Assembly (NCBI GenBank): GCA_035236585.1 | Contig: CP141128.1 | Span: 30,858,684-30,922,683 of the forward strand | Length of the DNA: 64,000 nt | Direction of reading: 5' to 3' | DNA from: Warburgia ugandensis | Lineage: Eukaryota > Streptophyta > Magnoliopsida > Canellales > Canellaceae | Shown here: one piece after another, positions 20,385-31,578 of the stretch | How the letters are laid out: the number at the start of each line of letters is the position of its first letter | How positions within the stretch are numbered: the first letter of the stretch is position 1 | Notes under the pieces: model-generated | What the model was told of the DNA's origin: nothing | Seen by the model: the letters and a program-made list of their open reading frames with translations, nothing else | Database searches by the model: none | Made by a program: the position numbers and the translations under genes

Positions 20385-20566
20385 AAAAAGGACAGCCTCT
20401 GTGCATGAAGCTCTTGCATATGTGGGGTCCGAGGAAGGGGCAGACCACAAGGGTCAATAGTACGCAGCCTTACCTTGCATTTTGCAAGAGGTTGTTTCCA
20501 CGCCTTGAACCCATGACCTCAAGGTTACATGATGACAACTCTACCATTGCACCAAGGCTCCCTTTC
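20385..20566 (-). mobile_element. tRNA-derived SINE, Au-SINE-like
   Basis: On the minus strand it starts GGGAGCCTTGGTGCAATGG, a tRNA-like A box region, continues to GGGTTCAAGGCGTGG (B box) and AACAACCTCTTGCA, then GTAAGGCTGCGTAC, CCCTTGTGGTCTGCCCCTTC and GGACCCCACATA, ending in GAGGCTGTCCTTTTT. This order is diagnostic of the Au family of plant SINEs, which are copied by LINE machinery and transcribed by RNA polymerase III. Flanking 19-base TSDs (two mismatches) frame it precisely. It lies in the solo Athila LTR, so it inserted after that LTR. Confidence 0.93.
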
Positions 20567-20585
20567 AACTTTCCTACCTAGAAGT
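20567..20585. repeat. SINE TSD, right copy
   Basis: AACTTTCCTACCTAGAAGT, partner of 20,366-20,384. Confidence 0.85.
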
Positions 20586-22128
20586 CCTAGTTCTAATTCT
20601 CTCTTTTCTTCATAGAATAGGATCTCATCCAATTGGAAATTAAAAACTCTATAAAGCCCCATGAGTTTTATGCAATTTTCAAGTAGATGTTTTGGTGAAA
20701 AACATTGAAAGAAGCACTCTACTTTGGGTGATCTTTGGAGATTTTGACTTTTAGTTTTTTTGTGGATATTCTTCTTTGCATTCTTCAAGTCTTTTTCCAA
20801 TGATTTTACACTTCAATTCTAGGTTAGTATCTTGCTTCATTCCTTACTTTCATTGTTTAGTTTGCTCTTGTTTTGTTCTTCAATTTCATACGCATAGATC
20901 TTCTTTGTTTTTCCCCAGAATCTTTGCTTCCATCTCTCTAGTTTTTCTTGCTTATTCATTCAAGATCCAATATATTTATTGTCTAGTACTGATAGCCAAG
21001 AGCAAAAGTAGCATGAATCTCCTTCTTCCTATTGTCCTTATTTTTCACTTGATTTTGGAGCTAGATTTAGGCATTTTTTCTTTGATTCATTACCATCCTT
21101 TAGCTCTTTTTTCTCTTCAATTCTTATTAGTTTTCACTTGCCTGGTATCTAAGTTTAGTTTGTGATCATTGGAGTGTTTTTTATCATTGAATTGTATCAA
21201 TCTAGGCTGAAGAAGAGTGATTTTTCCAGTTTTCCATCTATGTATATGCACATCCAATTTGATATAATTTTCAAGTCAATTGATAGAATTATTTGAAGAC
21301 CATTGTTGCTTTTTGATTCCAGAAGTGAAGTTATTTAATTCTTGAGTGTTATTCTCCATGAGAAGTGCTTGCTAAGTTTTAATTCACACTCATTTGATTT
21401 GAGTTTCATGTGCACTATATTTTTGGAAAATTTTCATTGAATTTCATGCATAATTTCCAGCAGTCCATACACTTTGTTTGCTTAATTTCATAGTAACCCA
21501 CTTATATTGTTAGCTAGTTTAGTTAGAGCTTTAGTTAGATTTTATGATAATAAGCTTGTAGTTCATGCATTCTACCCATCTTCTCACTCATGAACCATGT
21601 GCGCAACTCCATGGTCATGCACATGTTGATTGGTTGATTTCCCTTTAAAGGATTGTTTATTTGTTGATCTCATGATAGTTTAGCATTATTTATATACTTG
21701 TTTGCATCATAGCTTAGTTTAGAAAGGTTTATTTTTAGTAAGTTTCTAATTTTAGTTTTAGGGAAGTTTTATTTTAGAAAGTTTTATTTTTAGCAAGTTT
21801 ATTTAGTTTAAGTTTCCTAGATTCATTCATTCTAGTTTTACATTAATTTCTTTTAGTGAATGCATGTTAGTTAAGAAAGTTTCAAATTTCATTGAATATC
21901 TTTATTTTAGAAAGTTTCCTTTAGTTGTTGTTTCTAATTTAGTGCATGTTTCCAATTCTGTTGTTTAAAATCCTAGTTTAATCAAAACCCACTTTCTTTT
22001 GCTAAGATAAGAAACTTAAATAAGATCCAATTAATTAAAATTTTGAGAGATTCCTCATCGGATCAACCTCTCTTGCATGCAAATACTATTTTCATTTATG
22101 CACTTGTGAGTATTTTTAAAGCTACAAT

Positions 22129-22133
22129 AGGTC
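22129..22133. repeat. Probable TSD of solo Athila LTR, right copy
   Basis: AGGTC, overlapping the last bases of the element 1 PBS. Confidence 0.5.
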
Positions 22134-22149
22134 CCCGACAATGGTGCCA
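22132..22149 (-). promoter_or_regulatory. Primer-binding site of Athila element 1
   Basis: On the minus strand TGGCACCATTGTCGGGGA, against TGGCGCCGTTGCCGGGGA expected for the tRNA-Asp type of Athila elements. The three differences are all transitions at CG dinucleotides, as from methylated-cytosine decay. Confidence 0.85.
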
Positions 22150-22513
22150 AAAAATTGATGTGTCTTAACAATATCATAAGTGCATGACTCTATTGGAGTA
22201 TGGATTAGAAAATATAGGTTGATCCCATTAGGACTCTTTAATAAAGGGAGTTAATAAAGACCTAACTTACTCTACTTTAACTTGGCCAACTTTTAAAGAA
22301 AGGAAAGAATACCGAATTAAAGCAACTAAACTAAATTGAAGCAAGTGAATAAAGAAAATTAAGGAAATTATCTAAGGAAACAAATAAGCAAGTAAAATAA
22401 CTTAGGAAAGGGAAAAAAAATGCTTTTTCCTTAATTTAACTTTCATTAAAATTGAAAGTAAATACATGAATAAAGGAAAAACAAAGTAAGTAAGGAACTT
22501 CCTTGAAGTGGCT

Positions 22514-22689
22514 GATGTAGGAGTCCTCCATTGTGTCACTCAACAAGATGGGAGAAAGAAAGAAAGGAAAGTGGGGATGGTTGAGGTTCCTTGCCTCTTC
22601 TCTAATGTAGGAGTCCTCCATTGTGTCACTCAATAAGATGGGAGAAAGAAAGGAAAGTGGGGATGGTTGAGGTTCCTTGCCTCTTCTCT
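22514..22689. repeat. Tandem duplication, 90 and 86 bp
   Basis: Two adjacent copies (22,514-22,603 and 22,604-22,689) sharing GATGTAGGAGTCCTCCATTG and GTGGGGATGGTTGAGGTTCC. They differ mainly by one GAAA unit, so the duplication is recent relative to the LTR. Confidence 0.9.
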
Positions 22690-22909
22690 GATGTATTGTC
22701 TTTGATGTTATGGGAGCTTTGGTAAAAGTTATCTATCTCCATCTATTTCTCTTAGGTTTAGCTTTCAAGGTCAAGAGAAAGGTTTTCCAACTTCATTACA
22801 TCATATTTATAAAGTTTCAAGAGTGGAAGACCTAGGAATGGAAGGTTAGGATTTAAAGAAAGAAAGATTGGAAGGTTGAGATGGTTTGAATGATGAGAAG
22901 GGGAGTAGA

Positions 22910-22914
22910 GAGAG
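22910..22914. repeat. TSD of solo LTR C, left copy
   Basis: GAGAG, against GAGAC at 27,513-27,517. Confidence 0.6.
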
Positions 22915-24894
22915 TGTGACAACCCGGGTTTTTGAAAACATGATTTGTAAAGTATTTTGAAAGGCAGGGCCCTTAAGAGTGTAAAATTTTTTCGCAAAAC
23001 AAAGCAGCGAAAATTCTTTTCTTTAGAACTTGTTTTGAAAACCCAAGTCACCACTTCATATATAACATAAGTACAATTTCTGTACAAAATAAAATTCCAT
23101 TGAAGGAATATACTTTTATTAAAACTCCAGGATCCATCCAGTGGTTCACAGTACAGCCAAATCTAGTACAATACTTGTCCAAATTACATAATTCAAAACT
23201 CAAGCTCACCATACAATAAAACTCTCAAAAAAGAAAAATACATATCTTCAAGGGTATACCTTGAAGATTATTCTCTTCAAGTCTTCTATAGTCTTCAGCT
23301 CCTAACTCTCCTTCCCTGGATCTGAGATATTGCAACAAGTACAATATCTCAGCAAGCAATGCTTGGTAGGGGATTCAAGAAACATAATAACTGACAATGT
23401 AATTCCAATACTTCATAATCTCATTATCCTTAAACATACTCTGTACCTTGTAAGTTATGTAAATTTATATACATACATACCCTTCATGGGTAAACTAGTT
23501 AAATTCGTGAAAATAGTCAAATATCACTCCCAACTAAGTTGGTCAATTCTCTTCATTTTGAGAATTTAGTATTACAGCTAATCTCATACTGGGAATTTCC
23601 CTTCTTGGGAAATATGAAAAATATTGGTAATATACAATTACCTAGCATTTCATTATGCTATAACATAAGGCATTTCACTATGCCTATTCCCATATGCATC
23701 ATAATGCAATATAATCAGAAAGGTTGCTATGCTACAGTCTGATCCGTACTAGCGCGCTCGGATAACTGCCCTGTTCACCACTGATACCACAGTGGAAAAT
23801 ATTATGTCACTGCCCATATGGGGGGGCAAGACTTTCACAGTGGTGGCCTTCCCATAATTGCCACCACTCGACTTTTAACCTCTCATTGGGCAAGGTATCA
23901 TCATATCATCAAATTTCAAGGAGCGGGTGGCCAAACCCTCATAACTCCTCTAGCAATAGCATCCCCTAGGCTCATGCCTATTAAAACAAACTCACAAGCC
24001 TCCAAGCTTGTATGTAAAATAGATTTCATATATATCAGACCATATGTTTGTTTACTTAGGGCTGAAATATTTTCTAGTTCCCTATTCACTTATAGTTTAG
24101 TCCTTAACCATCTTATAGGTGTTTGGTTGGATCATAAGGTTTTCAAGAGATTTACTACAAGTATTATCATTACTCTTGTCAACATAAGATCGTGAGTACA
24201 ATCATGAATATCTCATGTAAATGCATTCATCAAATCCTCCTACCTTTAAGGATTGATCTCTTTTTCCCAATCTTCCATGATCCTGTCTGATGTATGTAAT
24301 CTGTACATCCATACATATTGTCAATATATAAATTATGAACAATCCTATTAATCACTAGATTTGATGTTTAGAATGATCTTTAGATCATTCATATCTAAGT
24401 ATTTTTCTATCTCTAAGTCTTTGTATGTTCATCTCCTTGATCTTGATCTTTCATAGATCCTTTGATTGACAATCTACACATGTTGATAAAGATCAAGGTC
24501 CCATCTAGTTCTTCTTTGATCTAAGTTCAGTTATTGGATCATCCCTATGGAGGATGATCTTGGTTTTCTTCCTTGAATCACCTTTGATCAAGGGTTTGGA
24601 TTATCTAATCTAATGAACTATAACAAGTATACTACTAAACATATATACTAAGTACAATATAGTGTTCTTATTCTTATTGTTCTTGATCATCCAAGATCTA
24701 ATGGATCTTGTTTGATCGTCCTTATCTTACATATTGTTTTTATTAGCGTTAGGTAATTTACTAACCTTTTATGCTCTTATTATTATTATTCAACCAGTTG
24801 GTGTCTTATTTGATTGAAGATAATTTATTTCTTCCTATCACTAGACAACTCCTCCTTATTTCGGGATGACCAGTACTTACTAGTTAAAGTCTGC

Positions 24895-25190
24895 TCAAAA
24901 AGTGGTTAATACAACCCTCATGTAAGGAGACGTTTAGACCTCTCTTACGTCAATGGGAGGTGAGGGAAAAGCACTTGGCTCTTGTATACCCCCTACAACC
25001 ACAATGTTCAGAGTCCACTGGAGTGGTACTAGCTCAACCTTTGACAAGGTTCCTATGAGCACTTTACCTTAAGTCCCTTCTCTAATTGATTTTAATTAAT
25101 TTCCATGGATATGCACGGTGTCATCCATGGATGTTCATTATTTTCCTACTTTGGGCCAAGGAAATGATAAATCATTCTGTATGTTGTCCT
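24895..25190 (-). other. Module shared with Athila leaders, copy in LTR C
   Basis: Contains TGGTTAATACAACCCTCATG, GGAGACGTTTAGACCTC, CCCCTACAACCACAATGTTC and GGTTCCTATGAGC on the plus strand. The same blocks in the same order and sense occur in the leader of Athila element 3 (54,385-54,690). Confidence 0.6.
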
Positions 25191-26915
25191 ACTAACTATA
25201 GCCCTTATTAAGTCAAAATCATTCATTCATCTTAGTTGTCCATGAATTTCTATATTTCATTAGTTTACATTTTTGGTGATTTATGCTCCTTGTATCTTAA
25301 CAATTGAATAAAATTTGACAATAAGTAAATCATCAACTTGAAAGCATAAATCAAATATAAGTTTAACAACTATATACTAACATTCTTCCTTTGAATGTAA
25401 CTTAAGCTATTGAAATAAAAGTAACATGATCCTAAGTTATGAAACACATCTTCTATCATAATGAAATCATGTTTAAATCCTAATTTACACTAACATGATC
25501 CTAAGATAATCAAATATACTAACAAATTACTCATTTAGGGCATATCATACTAAAATTTAAAGATTACACTATCATGCTTTCTAACTTAGAACATAAATTA
25601 CATTTACACTTCTATATCCAATAAAAGACAATTAAAACTTAAAACACAAATCACATTTACACTTCTATATCCAATAAAAGAAAATTAAACTAATTTTATT
25701 AAGATTATTATAAACCTTTAAATATGATCCAACCATTAGATCTTAGGTGTTTTCCTTTAGATTAAGGGTTTTAATTACCTTTAGGGCTTTTAATTCATTA
25801 AGATCCAAAAATCATATCCACTTGATTTTGTCACATTTCCTCCATGATCTAACTGGATTCCATCATAATATCATGCCTTTAATCCATCCCAAGGATCTGA
25901 TCATACTTGATCTCATTGATCAAGTGGGTCCCTTTGTATTTTTTTTATTTTTATTTTAGGATTTTTCTACCATAAAGGGTAGATCCCCTATTTTATCTAA
26001 GATATGTCCAAATTAACCATAGATATTACTTTATTACATTATTGTATCATCACTAAAATAAATTTCCAAGATCTGATCACCTCAGATCTTGAAGATCTTA
26101 GAAATTGGACACTTATTTCCAAAATACAGAAAAATACAGGAATAAATTTTAGAAATATTATGACTTCATTAGAAACTAGACATTACAAGCTTTTCATAGC
26201 TTCTTTCTGATCTCAATTTGGAGTTCATATGACTCCACAATCTTAAATTGAAGTTTTCAGCCGTTCCTAGGGTCCAGATTTGATCTAGGCCCACCAGAAT
26301 TAATCTCTCTCAATTGAGGTTCTAAAACTGCTCAGATCTTTCTAAAACTTGTACCCTAGGGGTTTTGGACCATTCTGGATTGATTGGTGGGGTCATATTT
26401 TTCATCTGAGCACTCCATCATCATGAATTAAGGGTTCTGTTGTTTACTTTATTTTTACCTTTTTATTACCAAAAGTAATTACAGTAAAATAAAAATTACA
26501 TAAAAAAATACTAAACATATATGAAAAGGATTTTCAATTACTTTATTTAATAGAAAACCTCATTAATATGCCCAATTTAAAAAAATACCTTGTTGATGAA
26601 GATATAACCTAAAATCCACCTTTCTTGCAAATACCGTTGTTTGAACTGTTGGATCTTGAAATTTCTTTGGGGGTTTTGTAGAATAGATATGTTGGGAAGT
26701 TTTGGATGGTGGAATTGATCAAATTAGATCTGGAACAGAGTGCCTAATTGATTTTAGGTCTCTTGTTCCAATCTAAAAAGAAAAACAGGTTGAAAAGAGA
26801 TCTAACTCTTAGAAATTTTGGGTTTTTGGGGAGGGATCTAGATCTAATTTTTCAAGGAGATTGAAGAGAATTTCGTGGGAAATTTATGAGGATTTTTAAA
26901 AGATTTTTGGGGTTG

Positions 26916-26923
26916 TATTTATA
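26916..26923 (-). promoter_or_regulatory. LTR TATA box, solo LTR C
   Basis: TATAAATA on the minus strand, in the same context as in A and B, about 0.6 kb from the LTR start. Confidence 0.6.
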
Positions 26924-27512
26924 GGCATTTTGGGTCTTTATTAATGATTATAATATGTTATTTTTTTAATATAAAATGGCATGAAAGTCTTCAATGCTCC
27001 CATGCCTAATTTTTCTTTCCCATGACCAGCTGATCTTTGTTGACCCATGTTTCACATGGGCTGCTGGTCAAATTGGTTGTTGGGGACGTGGTGGTCCCCA
27101 TGTGGGCCCCACATGGTGTAAAAAGTCCGTTTTGCCCTTTATGCATAAAATTTTGGGTTTTATTCCCATGATCTCGGATTTGAGTGTACTTAGTGGCGTT
27201 GGATTCGTATTTCTCAGTAAATTCTAAATTTTGATGTTTCATATTTTGATTTTTGGGTAAAATTACCATTTTACCCCTTTTGTCCAAAAAATGGAAAACT
27301 TAAGGATTTTTCATCCGAATTCAAAATTTGTCGTGCTTACAATCATTTTGAAGGGTTTTCTAAGTTTAATTTCAATTTTACATATCTTATGATTTGATTA
27401 TACTTTTATAAAAAGTATATTTTAAATAACCCTAATATTTTAGCCCGAAATATCTGAAACTCAAACTTTATTGATTTTTCTCAATCAATTTACAAAAATT
27501 GGGGTTATTATA

Positions 27513-27517
27513 GAGAC
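27513..27517. repeat. TSD of solo LTR C, right copy
   Basis: GAGAC; one mismatch to the left copy. Confidence 0.6.
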
Positions 27518-28112
27518 TGGGAGGCATGGAATACAAGTAGAGGAAGGTGTTTCACTTGGAATGAAGTTTAGGGATATGTTGGGATAGGAAAGAAGGAGAT
27601 TGGTTAGTTAGGAAAAAAGATTTTTTAAGGATAAAAAAGGTGATAGCTTAAGAGGGAAGGAGGGAGGCAAATTAAGAGAGAATCTATGGGTTAGGTGGAA
27701 TTTGGCTTAGATTTAGAGGTTGGTTAAGGTTGGGAGGCATGCAAACCATGGGAGAGTGAGAGGATTTTCTAATTTTGAATTAATTGTGTACCATTGGATG
27801 TTAAGGAAGGCTAGAGATCTCTTTTACTTTAAGATTTGATTTGACATTTAAACAAGGTCTAAGTGTGTTGGGCATTTTACCATTTCAATGCTTCATTCTT
27901 GGTCCTTAGATGATCATCATCTTATATTGATTGGATGAGATTTGGTTGGAGTAATCTTATCCCCAAAGATCTTCTTTTAGGGCTTCTTTACTGGCTGTCA
28001 TTGGATTGGGTTGCCCAAGAATAAATGGCATAGATTTCTTAGAGATTCCCTTATTCACTCTAGATTTTCCCATAGTTTTCTCTAGATAATAATATTTCAA
28101 TAGATGGGATGT

Positions 28113-28117
28113 CTTCT
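28113..28117. repeat. TSD of solo LTR F, left copy
   Basis: CTTCT, exact match to 30,730-30,734. Confidence 0.9.
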
Positions 28118-28439
28118 TGTAATGACTCCAATTTTGTAATATTGAAATTCCAAGTTTAGCAATGAAAAGTTCAGTTTTAAAGATAAGGGCATTTTGGTCA
28201 TTTCACTAGTTTCCTTGACTAAACCCATAAATTTGGTCCTAAAAGTGGTTCCATTAGATGCATCTCGGAAAAAGGAATCCAACGAGACCAAAATCACCCA
28301 AAACGGAGTTAAAATGAGCAAGATATGGCCCTTTGAAGTTTAGGGGCAAAATTGTAAATTTTACAAAAACGACTTAACCTGAAAAACACAGGTGCCTGTT
28401 TTGATATGGGCACCCCGTCGTCTTGAACCTCTAGAGGGT

Positions 28440-28483
28440 TCTAGAACGGCGGTGATTTGGGGAGAAATCACCGCCATTCTAGA
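28440..28483. promoter_or_regulatory. Inverted repeat with GGCGGTG boxes, LTR F
   Basis: Arms of 19 bases with one mismatch (28,440-28,458 and 28,465-28,483), TCTAGAACGGCGGTGATTT against its complement, around GGGGAG. Lies about 60-100 bases upstream of the TATA box. Confidence 0.8.
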
Positions 28484-28491
28484 GGTTTCTC

Positions 28492-28512
28492 CACCGCCAT
28501 TCAAAGGCGGTG
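28492..28512. promoter_or_regulatory. Second inverted GGCGGTG pair, LTR F
   Basis: CACCGCC (28,492-28,498) and GGCGGTG (28,506-28,512), seven bases apart, about 30 bases before the TATA box. Confidence 0.75.
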
Positions 28513-28542
28513 AGAGCCCCCTCCAGAACCCTCTCTTAGCTC

Positions 28543-28550
28543 TATAAATA
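28543..28550 (+). promoter_or_regulatory. LTR TATA box, solo LTR F
   Basis: TATAAATA in GCTCTATAAATAGAGCTC, itself a palindrome-flanked box, with a GC-rich upstream region. A strong core promoter candidate. Confidence 0.75.
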
Positions 28551-30729
28551 GAGCTCTTGGGTGCCTCTAATGGCAGCTCAAAACCTTAGAGAAAACCAGT
28601 CGTGAAGCAGTGACCTAGAGGGGAAAACGAGGAGAAAAACCCAGCAACGAGCCAGGTACGTCCGAGATCGCTCAAAACCCATCTCCCCCATAGTTCCAAG
28701 GTCAGTTTCCCTAGGTTTTTGCTTGAAAATCCATGGAGAATAGGCCTCTAGGGAGCCACCAAGGACCTTGGGACGTCCCCAGGGCCGCACTGGTTCGACA
28801 GGGTTGAACCAGGGTGACCTGAGGACGACCTAGGTCTCTAACGAGCGGGACGATCCAATAGGAACGTCCCACGTCGACCTGCGTCGACCTCTGTTTGAAA
28901 AACCAAACGGGCGCGTCCAGGGACGCGCTCGCTAAAGAGACAGACGAGCGGAGCGTACTGCACGTCTGTAGACGCGCCCACTGAGGTGCACGCTGCAGAA
29001 GCACAGCGCGCTAGCGTACGTCAACTTTTTTGTTACTTAAGGAAGCAGGGCGCACGTCGCAGACGCGTAGTGCCCTAGCATTCCGTCTTTTTTTGTCTTT
29101 AAGACTCTATGTACATACAACACTAAAACGCTTATAACTTGAGATCTAGAGCTCCGATTGAGGTACCGCAAAAGGCGTTGTGTCCGTATCGACGACGCAG
29201 ACATATCCAAACTATAAAATCCCTGATCAAGCCCAATCAAAGGAGGGTATGACCCTTAGAATAGGATGGTGGCGCGTGGCCACTAGAACTTTGGAAAACT
29301 TAGAATACCAAGGCCCAATTAGGACCTGAGGACACCCATAGGCATAGGGATGGACCCATAATGCCTAAGTAATAAGACCCAACTACTTTAAACCCATAAA
29401 ATATAGGCTAAACTAACCTTGAGTCCCCAAATCATGTTCAGGAGCGTACGAGGACAAAAGGGTTAACGCGACCTAGCCAGGTAGGTGCTCTGTCACTATT
29501 AGATTCTTTTAAAAGATCTATTATTGTTTTTAGAACATATGTTATAAGTATATGACTTGATTCAACATGCATATGATAAACATTTTGTACATAAACATGT
29601 TTAGTAAAAGATTGCATATACATTATGCACATATATGTTTTGTAAACAAGTGCATACATTGCATGATTTAAGTACTTGCAAAGATTGCATGTCCTTGAGG
29701 GTTGCCAAAAGACGCTGGAGTGCCGAGGGCCAGGCAGTTGTGAGGGACCCAAAGAGGACTGGTTTTGAACAAAGGTTTTTGGCTTATTTGATCGTACATG
29801 ATTTGGGCTTGTAAGCTCGTGGGTGCTATGCCGAGGGGTGTGGGTTGGCCACCCAGCCTCTACCACTATTAGGTGGATGGGTACCACGCCCAAAAAAGGG
29901 CATGTCCCTGCTTCGACTGCATGTGGTACAGGGGGCTACCACTGGTGTCACGGCACTGGGTCGAAGTGTCATATGCCCCGTGGAGGTATATGATCCTGTG
30001 TCCCTAGGTACTCGGGGACCACACGGTGGTGAGGTCATGGGCATAGTGAGACCCTATGGTTTCATGGATTTATGTGCATTGCATATGGCATGATATGAGG
30101 TTGGTCGACCATACCATACTAGAGATCCATGAGTTGGACTCCATGAAGCATCTTATGCATAACATGATGTTATGATATATACGTATATAATACTTTCAAT
30201 TTTGGATTATGTGATCTTTTAAGTCATTAGTATTTCAGTTTGATAATGGATTTTTATACTGATATTGAACTCGAGTATTCAAACATACACATGATTTGAA
30301 TGAGCATATGATTTCAAAAACATCTCATGCATTTATAAAACTAGTAGTGATAGGCTCCTACTGAGTATATTATATACTCACCTAATCCTCAACATTTTTC
30401 AGATACAAAATAAATACTTAAGGGCAAGGAACGTTTGTATTAGGAGACGCAAGCTAAGTACAAGTAAGTAAACCCCTATCTTATCTTTCAATGTTACTTG
30501 ATTGTAGTTACTCTCTAATAGCTGGGGCTGTGACTAACACTTTCTTGGGAACAATATTGACTTAAAACTTTGCCATGGCTAAATAAATTGAGAATGTGTT
30601 TGAACACTCGGGGTTTTTATGAAAGGTTGTTTTCCAAATGAGAAAGACTTTCATGCATCTCATATTTATAAAACAAGAGATCTCGCCTTTTTATCAAAAT
30701 TGCATCATATAAAAACCCGGGTTGTGACA

Positions 30730-30734
30730 CTTCT
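30730..30734. repeat. TSD of solo LTR F, right copy
   Basis: CTTCT, exact match to the left copy. Confidence 0.9.
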
Positions 30735-31578
30735 TCCATGTTTTAAGGGATCCTCTTTCCTTGAATTTAGGTAGGTAGCTCTAGTCAAAATTCTCCACCA
30801 ATAGATTTCCACTTTGGTATTCATTGCAATTTAGCTCATTATTGGTCTATTCTTGCTTGAATATGTCCTCATTGGATGTATAGGATATGTATCTACATGG
30901 GTAGATCTTGGCATTTAAGTGCTTGAAAATTAAGATGGTTTTGAGCCATAGATTTCCCATAAATTCTCTCTCTTCTTTTCTCCTTTTGTATTTCTCCAAA
31001 AATCAAATTATTTCTCATGTATTCTACTTCAAATTGAATAAGAAACACCAACTTTGCATGGAAATTTCATTCTTCCCCTCTGGTCATTCATTCCTTTGGT
31101 TGAGTGGGAGAAAGAAAGGAATAAGTCTCCTATGGGCCCCGGTTTCCTAACTTGTTTTATTTTAGAAGTTTCCATCTGATCTCATTGTACATGTTTTGTA
31201 CTTCCTTAAGAAGCTTTCTAAGGTGGCAATATACATTTATGCTTGCGTGGAAGTTCTTTCACTTTTCTTTTGATATGAACACCCTATTTTGAACAAATAA
31301 GGCTTTATCTTCTATTTAGGGTTTCTGACTACCCTAACTTTGATTTTGACATCCAATGGCCATTATGAACTCTTTAACTTTGTGGTTGGCATGTATGCAT
31401 CCACGGTATGGCTTGGAAGGTGAAATATCTCTTTTAGGGGTTTAATTTTTGGCATTTTTCATTTGTACCCTAGACCTATAAATTGTAGAATTAACCTCAA
31501 GTAGTTATAATTAAGTGATTTCTAGAGTTAAAACCTTCTTAATATAGAGTTATATATGTAATATTTCTATATATATCA

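Larger units (their letters stand above)
19258..22128 (+). mobile_element. Solo Athila-family LTR inserted beside the PBS of element 1
   Basis: Its start (TCATAATGTTCAATTTTG, then ACCCAATTAGTA and TTCATGTCTTATAAA) matches the start of the LTR at 55,322-61,828 read on the minus strand. Its end (GAGATTCCTCATCGGATC, then GCACTTGTGAGTATTTTTAA) matches that LTR's end. No internal sequence adjoins either end, so it is a solo LTR of about 2.7 kb once its SINE is removed. It faces opposite to element 1 and lies immediately after that element's PBS. Confidence 0.75.
22915..27512 (-). mobile_element. Chromovirus solo LTR C
   Basis: A 4.6 kb LTR of the A/B family, in reverse orientation: TGTGACAACCCGGG at the left, GGGGTTATTATA at the right (terminal CA changed to TA). 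No internal sequence accompanies it, and TSDs agree at four of five bases. It keeps the TATA box and the GATC-rich domains. The GC-rich cassette of A and B is missing near 26,270-26,290. It lies in the 5' LTR of Athila element 1. Confidence 0.88.
28118..30729 (+). mobile_element. Solo LTR F, second chromovirus-like family
   Basis: 2,612 bases, starting TGTAATGACTCCAATTTTG and ending ACCCGGGTTGTGACA, with a perfect TSD. The ends resemble those of the A/B/C/E family but the interior is different, so this is a related, separate family. It has a TATA box 425 bases in, inverted GGCGGTG boxes just before it, and a CpG-rich region at about 28,820-29,090. Several overlapping short frames (28,578-29,004 minus; 29,438-30,093 both strands) have no domain and are not genes. 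No internal region is attached. Confidence 0.92.
15050..31578 (-). mobile_element. Athila-lineage element 1 (gag-protease type), nested
   Basis: Reading on the minus strand: 5' LTR (31,578 down to 22,156), Asp-type PBS (22,149-22,132), leader, gag, protease, a linker frame and a 3' region ending about 15,050 without its 3' LTR. Neither RT nor integrase lies between protease and the 3' region, so it is a shortened, non-autonomous form. Three large insertions interrupt it: solo Athila LTR (19,258-22,128), chromovirus solo LTR C (22,915-27,512) and solo LTR F (28,118-30,729). Its 5' LTR abuts integrase sequence of element 2, suggesting that it inserted there. Confidence 0.8.
22156..31578 (-). 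repeat. 5' LTR of Athila element 1, split by C and F
   Basis: Read on the minus strand it starts near TGATATATATAG (31,578) and ends ACACATCA (22,156) six bases before the PBS. Without the two inserted solo LTRs it is about 2.2 kb. The inner end is secure; the outer end is inferred from the abrupt start of element 2 integrase at 31,579. Confidence 0.65.

Noticed and set aside
20776-21165. Hydrophobic membrane-protein-like frame
   Set aside because: Caused by T-rich LTR sequence; Phe/Leu/Ser-rich with no family signature.
28578-30093. Several frames over 70 codons in LTR F
   Set aside because: They overlap on both strands in a CG-rich LTR and none has a known domain.
19258-31578. Large palindromic or foldback transposon
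   Set aside because: The head-to-head LTRs are explained by a solo LTR nested beside the PBS of element 1.
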